Positions 24,948 to 28,733 of a stretch of 28,733 nucleotides of DNA are shown here, piece after piece (within the stretch, counting starts at the first letter, position 1; every line of letters starts with the position of its first letter). Under the pieces are notes generated by a model, which was not told the DNA's origin, made no database searches, and saw only the letters and a program-made list of their open reading frames with translations. The translations under genes were made by a program, and so were the position numbers. Location: positions 1 to 28,733 of the forward strand of contig CAJTXP010000050.1 in NCBI GenBank assembly GCA_910583615.1. Direction: 5' to 3'. The DNA comes from an uncultured Lachnospiraceae bacterium. GTDB taxonomy: Bacteria; Bacillota; Clostridia; Lachnospirales; Lachnospiraceae.

Positions 24948-25403
24948 TCAGTCGACATCCTCAATAAATGCCGTAATATTCGCTTCATTCAGCGAGAAAT
25001 CATAGTAGTTCAGATCCTGCCGCTTCGTCCATCCGATCCTGTTCCAGAACGCGTTCCCGATGTCATTTTTTGTAAATGCAATCAGGCTGACCTTATTGAT
25101 CTTCTCTGCCTTCAGCGCCTCCATACAGGCGACTACCATGGCTTTTCCCACGCCCTGCCGCCGGTAACCCTTCCGCACACAGACATGATACAGGCATCCC
25201 CGGCGCCCGTCATGGCCGCAGAGAATCGCTCCAATCAGCAGCTCTCCTTCCCACGCCGTGATGCTGGTGGTGGGATTTCTCCTGAGAAAACGTTCAACCC
25301 CTTCTCTGGAATCGTCCATGCTCCGGATTCCGAACCCTTTTATCGTCCTCCAAAGCCCGTATACCTTTTCATAATCCCCAATCGTCATAACCCGAATATC
25401 CAT
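24948..25403 (-). CDS. GNAT-family N-acetyltransferase in the arginine cluster
   Basis: 151 residues of the GNAT fold. The acetyl-CoA binding signature is GYRRQGVGKAMV (V-x-K-G-Y-R-R-x-G-x-G), preceded by the strand CLYHVCV and followed by VSLIAFTKNDIGNAFWNRIGWTKR. It has no amino-acid kinase domain, unlike classical ArgA. Short GNAT proteins act as N-acetylglutamate synthase in some bacteria, so a role in starting the pathway is possible, but ArgJ may already do this. It could also acetylate another amine. It lies between argC and argJ on the same strand. A perfect 14-bp palindrome GAAAACATGTTTTC covers its stop codon region (24936-24949). Confidence 0.85.
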   Translation of the reverse strand: MDIRVMTIGDYEKVYGLWRTIKGFGIRSMDDSREGVERFLRRNPTTSITAWEGELLIGAILCGHDGRRGCLYHVCVRKGYRRQGVGKAMVVACMEALKAEKINKVSLIAFTKNDIGNAFWNRIGWTKRQDLNYYDFSLNEANITAFIEDVD

Positions 25404-25523
25404 GTTCTGTGTTCACTCCTCATCTCTCACTCACTTTGCCGCAGCGCTTCAGCTTTTGGCCGGGCGGATACTAAAATTCCTGCCCCCCGGCATGGCTGCA
25501 AACGCAGGGCTGCCGGAAATCTC

Positions 25524-26564
25524 CTACGGAAAAAGCGGCGCCATCCGCAGTCCTTCCGCCTCATCCAGCCCGAACAGCAGGTTCATATTCTGCACCGCCT
25601 GTCCTGCCGCGCCTTTCACCAGATTGTCCATGGCGCCCATCAGGATAATGCGCTTCGTCCTGGGATCAATCTTAAAATTCACATCCACAAAGTTGCTTCC
25701 CTCCACCCAGCGGGTCTGAGGACATACATCCTTATTTAACACCCGGACGAAATATTCCTTCTCATAATAACGGTCATACACTGCCTTCACTTCTTCATAA
25801 GAAACATCTTTTTTCAAAGAAGCGTATGCCGTCACCAGGATTCCCCTCTGCATGGGCACCAGATGGGGCGTAAAATTGATCAGCACCGGTTCCCCTGCCG
25901 CCAGGGAAAGCTGCTCCTCAATCTCCGGCGTATGCCTGTGTCCGGCCACGCCGTATGCCTTGATGTTTTCGTTGACCTCACAGAACAGATTGTCCACCTT
26001 CGCGCCCCGGCCCGCACCGGATGTCCCGGATTTGGCGTCGATGATGATCGTATGGGGATCCACCAGCCCTTCCTTTACCAGCGGATAGACCGACAGAAAG
26101 CTGCAGGTAGGATAACAGCCCGGATTGGCGATGAGTCTTGCCTTTTTGACCGCCTCCCGATTGATCTCACACAGGCCGTAGACCGCTTCCTCTATATACT
26201 GAGGCGCTTTGTGCTCCATTCCATACCATTTTTCATAGACCTTCACATCCTTGATCCTGAAATCCGCGCTCAGATCAATAATCTTTACCTTATGTAAGAT
26301 CTCTTCATTTACCAGAGACGCGCAGAGTCCCTGAGGCGTCGCCGTAAAGATCACGTCCACCTGCTCCGCCATGGATTCCATATTGTCATCCAGACAGGCA
26401 GCGTCCACCAGCTGAAACATATTCTGATAAATATCTGCATATTTTTGATCCACATAGCTCCTGGAGCCGTACCATACGATCTTTGCCTCCCTGTGTCCCA
26501 GAAGCAGCCGTACCAGCTCTCCGCCGGCATATCCTGTCGCCCCTATGATTCCAACTCTGATCAT
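25524..26564 (-). CDS. argC: N-acetyl-gamma-glutamyl-phosphate reductase
   Basis: 346 residues: NADP-binding GIIGATGYAGGELVRLL at the start, the active-site Cys150 in NPGCYPT, and AGHRHTPEI in the substrate site. It reduces acetylglutamyl phosphate to the semialdehyde. ATG at 26564 follows GAGGTGG at five bases; the GTG at 26573 lies in that site. It is the first gene in the minus-strand arg run, with a predicted promoter at 26606-26634, divergent from argG. The gap of 120 bases to the GNAT gene holds a weak hairpin (25486-25515) without a T-run. Confidence 0.96.
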   Translation of the reverse strand: MIRVGIIGATGYAGGELVRLLLGHREAKIVWYGSRSYVDQKYADIYQNMFQLVDAACLDDNMESMAEQVDVIFTATPQGLCASLVNEEILHKVKIIDLSADFRIKDVKVYEKWYGMEHKAPQYIEEAVYGLCEINREAVKKARLIANPGCYPTCSFLSVYPLVKEGLVDPHTIIIDAKSGTSGAGRGAKVDNLFCEVNENIKAYGVAGHRHTPEIEEQLSLAAGEPVLINFTPHLVPMQRGILVTAYASLKKDVSYEEVKAVYDRYYEKEYFVRVLNKDVCPQTRWVEGSNFVDVNFKIDPRTKRIILMGAMDNLVKGAAGQAVQNMNLLFGLDEAEGLRMAPLFP

Positions 26565-26586
26565 CTCTTCCACCTCATTCTTTCTC

Positions 26587-26598
26587 TCAAAAATAACT
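26587..26598 (-). promoter_or_regulatory. Candidate operator half in the argC leader, shared with argG
   Basis: AGTTATTTTTGA on the minus strand lies just downstream of the argC -10 box. The same 12 bases occur on the plus strand at 26929-26940 upstream of the argG promoter. Shared placement near both arg promoters suggests a regulator site, ArgR being the obvious candidate. Confidence 0.3.
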
Positions 26599-26605
26599 GC
26601 CCTCT

Positions 26606-26634
26606 ATCATATAACAAAACATCTGCCCACGCAA
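26606..26634 (-). promoter_or_regulatory. Predicted argC promoter
   Basis: Minus-strand TTGCGT (26629-26634) and TATGAT (26606-26611) separated by 17 bases, with transcription predicted to start about 35 bases before the argC ATG. Confidence 0.6.
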
Positions 26635-26670
26635 GTGCTTTTCCTGCGCTTTGGGGCGTTACTTTTCACC

Positions 26671-26853
26671 GGGGTGGTCTGCGTCCCGGTCCTCGATACT
26701 CTGCGCTCGTATGGAACGTATCGGACATCGGAAGCGTTTTGTCCGTCTCATTCGGACAGGTCTGTTCGCCTGCGACAAACAAAAATGGCTCCGATGTCCG
26801 CTCCAATCCACACAGCGCTGCAGAGTATCGAGGACCAAGACACAGACCGCTCC
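26671..26853. repeat. Large GC-rich imperfect palindrome between argC and argG promoters
   Basis: The outer 34 bases (26671-26704 and 26820-26853) are complementary with five non-Watson-Crick positions; the inner 17 (26688-26704 with 26820-26836) are perfect. An inner 11-bp perfect arm follows (26722-26732 with 26790-26800), with partial pairing between. The apex holds small hairpins, for example TGTCCG (26740-26745) with CGGACA (26753-26758). Three outer mismatches would be G-U pairs if the minus strand is transcribed, two if the plus strand is. It resembles a MITE-like or other dispersed palindromic repeat, but could be a structured RNA. No transposase is near. Confidence 0.8.
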
Positions 26854-26893
26854 CATGCAGATTTGGGCTTTTTTTGATTTTTTGCTCATCAGA

Positions 26894-26960
26894 TTGCATA
26901 ATTATACGTTAATTATCGTTTTTATGCAAGTTATTTTTGAAATTTTACATAAAATATGTA
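26894..26960 (+). promoter_or_regulatory. AT-rich dyads upstream of the argG promoter, candidate ARG boxes
   Basis: TTGCATAA (26894-26901) and its complement TTATGCAA (26922-26929) form an 8-bp dyad. TACATAAAATATGTA (26946-26960) is a perfect dyad with 6-bp arms. Both are AT-rich like ArgR/AhrC operator sites, though neither matches the Bacillus consensus fully. Confidence 0.35.
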
Positions 26961-26971
26961 TATTTTTTCAC

Positions 26972-27000
26972 TTGCATTCTTCTTAAACTTGTTGTATAGT
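26972..27000 (+). promoter_or_regulatory. Predicted argG promoter
   Basis: TTGCAT (26972-26977) and TATAGT (26995-27000) with exactly 17 bases between and AT-rich sequence upstream. The palindrome GTTAAAAATTAAC (27009-27021) lies around +2 to +14, a typical repressor position, and is followed by ACTG and six T's in the leader. Confidence 0.7.
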
Positions 27001-27047
27001 AGAATTCAGTTAAAAATTAACACTGTTTTTTATCGAGGAGAATACGT

Positions 27048-28271
27048 ATGAAAGAGAAAGTAATTCTGGCTTATTCCGGCGGTCTGGATACCACCGCCAT
27101 TATCCCCTGGTTGAAGGAGAATTTTGACTACGAGGTCATCTGCTGCTGCATCGACTGCGGACAGGGCAATGAACTGGACGGACTGGAGGAGCGCTCCAGA
27201 CTGTCCGGCGCCGCAAAGCTTTATATTGAAGATATCGTGGACGAATTTGCAGAGGAATATATCATGCCCTGCGTACAGGCAGGCGCTGTCTATGAAAACA
27301 AATATCTGCTTGGTACGTCCATGGCGCGTCCGGCCATTGCAAAGAAACTGGTGGAGATCGCAAGAAAAGAAGGCGCATCCGCCATCTGCCACGGCGCGAC
27401 CGGCAAGGGCAACGACCAGATCCGTTTTGAACTGGGCATCAAGGCGCTGGCTCCGGACCTGAAGATCATCGCCCCCTGGCGGATGACCGATGTGTGGACC
27501 ATGCAGTCCAGAGAGGACGAGATCGAATACTGCAGACAGCACGGCATCAACCTTCCCTTTGACCACAGCCACAGCTACAGCCGCGACCGGAACCTGTGGC
27601 ACATCAGCCACGAGGGACTGGAACTGGAGGATCCGGCAAACGAGCCCAACTATGACCACATGCTGGTGCTGGGCGTCACCCCGGAAAAAGCGCCCGACGA
27701 AGGCGAATCTGTAACCATGACCTTCGAGAAAGGCATCCCGACTTCTGTGAACGGGGAAAAGATGAAGGTGGCTGATATCATCCGCAAACTCAATGAGCTT
27801 GGCGGAAAACACGGCATCGGCATTGTGGATATCGTGGAGAACCGCGTAGTGGGCATGAAGTCCCGCGGCGTCTATGAGACCCCCGGCGGAACGATCCTCA
27901 TGGAAGCACACGATCAGCTGGAAGAGCTGGTCCTTGACCGCGCCACCATGGAAACCAAGAAAGATATGGGCAACAAGATGGCGCAGATCGTCTATGAAGG
28001 AAAATGGTTCACTCCCCTCAGAGAGGCTGTTCAGGCATTTGTCACCAGCACGCAGGAATATGTGACCGGCGAAGTGAAATTCAGGCTTTATAAAGGCAAT
28101 ATCATCAAAGCCGGAACCACCTCTCCGTACAGCCTGTACAGTGAGTCACTGGCTTCCTTCACCACCGGCGACCTGTACGACCACCATGATGCCAGCGGCT
28201 TCATCACCCTGTTCGGCCTGCCCCTGAAGGTCCGCGCCATGAAGATGGCGGAAGCAGAAAAGAACGCATAA
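27048..28271 (+). CDS. argG: Argininosuccinate synthase
   Basis: 407 residues. The PP-loop ATP-binding motif AYSGGLDTT is at residues 8-16, followed by the long synthase fold with ICHGATGKGNDQIRFE, FDHSHSYSRDRNLWHIS and YETPGGTIL. It joins citrulline and aspartate to make argininosuccinate. GAGGAG lies seven bases before the ATG. It is divergent from argC; argH is not next to it, since the gene is followed directly by a hairpin terminator. The third-position GC is high compared with the com region, as in argJ, argB and argD, suggesting strong expression. Confidence 0.97.
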   Translation: MKEKVILAYSGGLDTTAIIPWLKENFDYEVICCCIDCGQGNELDGLEERSRLSGAAKLYIEDIVDEFAEEYIMPCVQAGAVYENKYLLGTSMARPAIAKKLVEIARKEGASAICHGATGKGNDQIRFELGIKALAPDLKIIAPWRMTDVWTMQSREDEIEYCRQHGINLPFDHSHSYSRDRNLWHISHEGLELEDPANEPNYDHMLVLGVTPEKAPDEGESVTMTFEKGIPTSVNGEKMKVADIIRKLNELGGKHGIGIVDIVENRVVGMKSRGVYETPGGTILMEAHDQLEELVLDRATMETKKDMGNKMAQIVYEGKWFTPLREAVQAFVTSTQEYVTGEVKFRLYKGNIIKAGTTSPYSLYSESLASFTTGDLYDHHDASGFITLFGLPLKVRAMKMAEAEKNA

Positions 28272-28283
28272 TTATTAAAATGC

Positions 28284-28327
28284 GGGACTGTTGCAGAATA
28301 CAATCTTGTCTGCAACAGTCCCTTTTT
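28284..28327 (+). terminator. argG terminator; second copy of the GGGACTGTTGCA hairpin repeat
   Basis: 14-bp perfect arms (28284-28297 and 28309-28322), an 11-base loop and five T's (28323-28327), 12 bases after the argG stop. The outer arm sequence equals that at 775-786/842-853. The stop codon of the convergent GH51 fragment overlaps the T-run. Confidence 0.88.
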
Positions 28328-28697
28328 ACCTTCCTGTGACGTTACCGCTATCTCTCACTCTCCGAAGACGGTCACGCAGAATCTCAATCGTCCACCACGC
28401 AGAATCCATTCTTTTCGGCCGGTTTTCCTTTGGTCCGATTTTGTCACGCCAGTCATAGCATGAAACAAAATTTCCGCCCGGATAACGGATAACCGGAACT
28501 CCCAGTTCCTTCACCAGCTGTGCCACATCCTGACGATATCCTTTTTCATCTGCTGCAGGATGTCCCTGCTCATAGATTCCGGAAAAATTACTCCGTCCCA
28601 GATGCTCCGTAAAGGAAGAATATAACTTATCATCAATTTTTCCAATTGGACAATGTCTGTCACTGAAACATTTTGTGCTTTTCATAAAAATCTCCAT
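28326..28697 (-). pseudogene. GH51 alpha-L-arabinofuranosidase, N-terminal remnant
   Basis: The frame encodes the N-terminal part of an intracellular GH51 enzyme: IGKIDDKLYSSFTEHLGR, GIYEQGHPAADEKGYRQDV, LVKELGVPVIRYPGGNFVS and DKIGPKENRPKRMDSAWWTIE. GH51 enzymes are about 500 residues with the (beta/alpha)8 barrel and two catalytic Glu residues further on. Here similarity stops after WWTIE, and a basic tail of 18 residues (beginning ILRDRLRRV) runs into a stop next to the argG terminator. No continuation was seen in the other frames. Two starts are possible: ATG 28697 with AAAGGCGG, or ATG 28685 with GGAG six bases upstream. The barrel cannot form, so this is a pseudogene or deletion scar. 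Confidence 0.75.
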
Positions 28698-28733
28698 TCC
28701 GCCGCCTTTCAGTTGGCGGCACAAATAGTGATG

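Larger units (their letters stand above)
26565..27047. other. Divergent argC / argG control region
   Basis: 483 bases without a credible gene. From left to right: the argC ribosome site and short leader, the argC promoter (26606-26634), a GC-rich palindrome (26671-26853), an AT-rich stretch with dyads (26894-26960) and the argG promoter and leader. Open frames here on both strands (for example 26651-26986 and 26659-26889) have no ribosome site and result from the GC-rich repeat. Confidence 0.85.

Noticed and set aside
23570..24967. 465-codon plus-strand open frame
   Set aside because: It lies opposite the well-supported argJ gene, has no ribosome site and gives low-complexity Arg/His-rich protein; it is an antisense shadow.
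25486..25515. Hairpin between argC and the GNAT gene as terminator
   Set aside because: Only six outer and four inner base pairs and no T-run follow on the minus strand.
26445..26986. Several overlapping open frames on both strands upstream of argC and argG
   Set aside because: They arise from the stop-poor GC-rich palindrome, overlap each other in multiple frames and have no ribosome binding sites.
1..28733. tRNA, rRNA, CRISPR arrays, transposase or integrase genes
   Set aside because: None seen: no array of equal-spaced repeats, no CCA-ended cloverleaf in the gaps, and no transposase motifs in any frame. A covariance-model scan was not possible.

Overview
The window looks like a chromosomal segment of an anaerobic, endospore-forming Firmicute, most likely a gut Lachnospiraceae (Blautia/Dorea/Mediterraneibacter type). 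The clues are sporulation genes (gpr, spoIIP, a GerMN lipoprotein), a rubrerythrin, strong AGGAGG-type ribosome binding sites, moderate GC, and the conserved Firmicutes order comEA...comEC-holA-rpsT-gpr-spoIIP-lepA-hemW. The genus assignment is inference; the gene order is read directly.

Layout, left to right. (1) 1-762 (+): the 3' end of a hybrid histidine kinase, closed by a strong nested hairpin terminator at 775-853. (2) 908-5305 (-): a five-gene cluster of a MoxR-type AAA+ ATPase, a NorD-like VWA protein, two small proteins and a two-TM membrane protein. It lies directly downstream of hemW, where many Firmicutes carry hrcA-grpE-dnaK. (3) 5335-10521 (-): gpr, spoIIP, lepA and hemW. (4) rpsT (+), with a UUG start, its own promoter and a bidirectional terminator. 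(5) 11174-18083 (-): comEA, an OmpR-type response regulator, its histidine kinase, a GerMN lipoprotein, comEC and holA. (6) 18165-20063 (-): a DMT_YdcZ transporter and an orphan solute-binding-like protein. (7) 20076-26564 (-): arginine biosynthesis genes in transcription order argC, a GNAT acetyltransferase, argJ, [an LspA-like membrane protein and rubrerythrin], argB, argD. (8) argG (+), divergent from argC, ending in a hairpin that repeats the terminator motif seen at the other end of the window. (9) At the right edge (-), the N-terminal piece of a GH51 alpha-L-arabinofuranosidase that breaks off after about 90 recognisable residues.

How the genes work together. ArgJ, ArgB, ArgC and ArgD give the acetyl-recycling route from glutamate to ornithine, and ArgG makes argininosuccinate; argF and argH are not in the window. 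The com locus encodes DNA capture (ComEA) and transport (ComEC), with a two-component pair in place of comEB. The gpr-spoIIP-lepA-hemW block mixes spore genes with housekeeping genes, and lepA has what looks like its own vegetative promoter inside the end of spoIIP.

Most unusual features: a 183-bp GC-rich near-perfect palindrome between the divergent argC and argG promoters (26671-26853); the MoxR-VWA cluster with two proteins that share a domain pattern; a divergent LspA-like protein and a self-contained rubrerythrin unit inside the arginine cluster; a terminator-like repeat at both ends of the window; and the broken GH51 gene beside one of those repeats.
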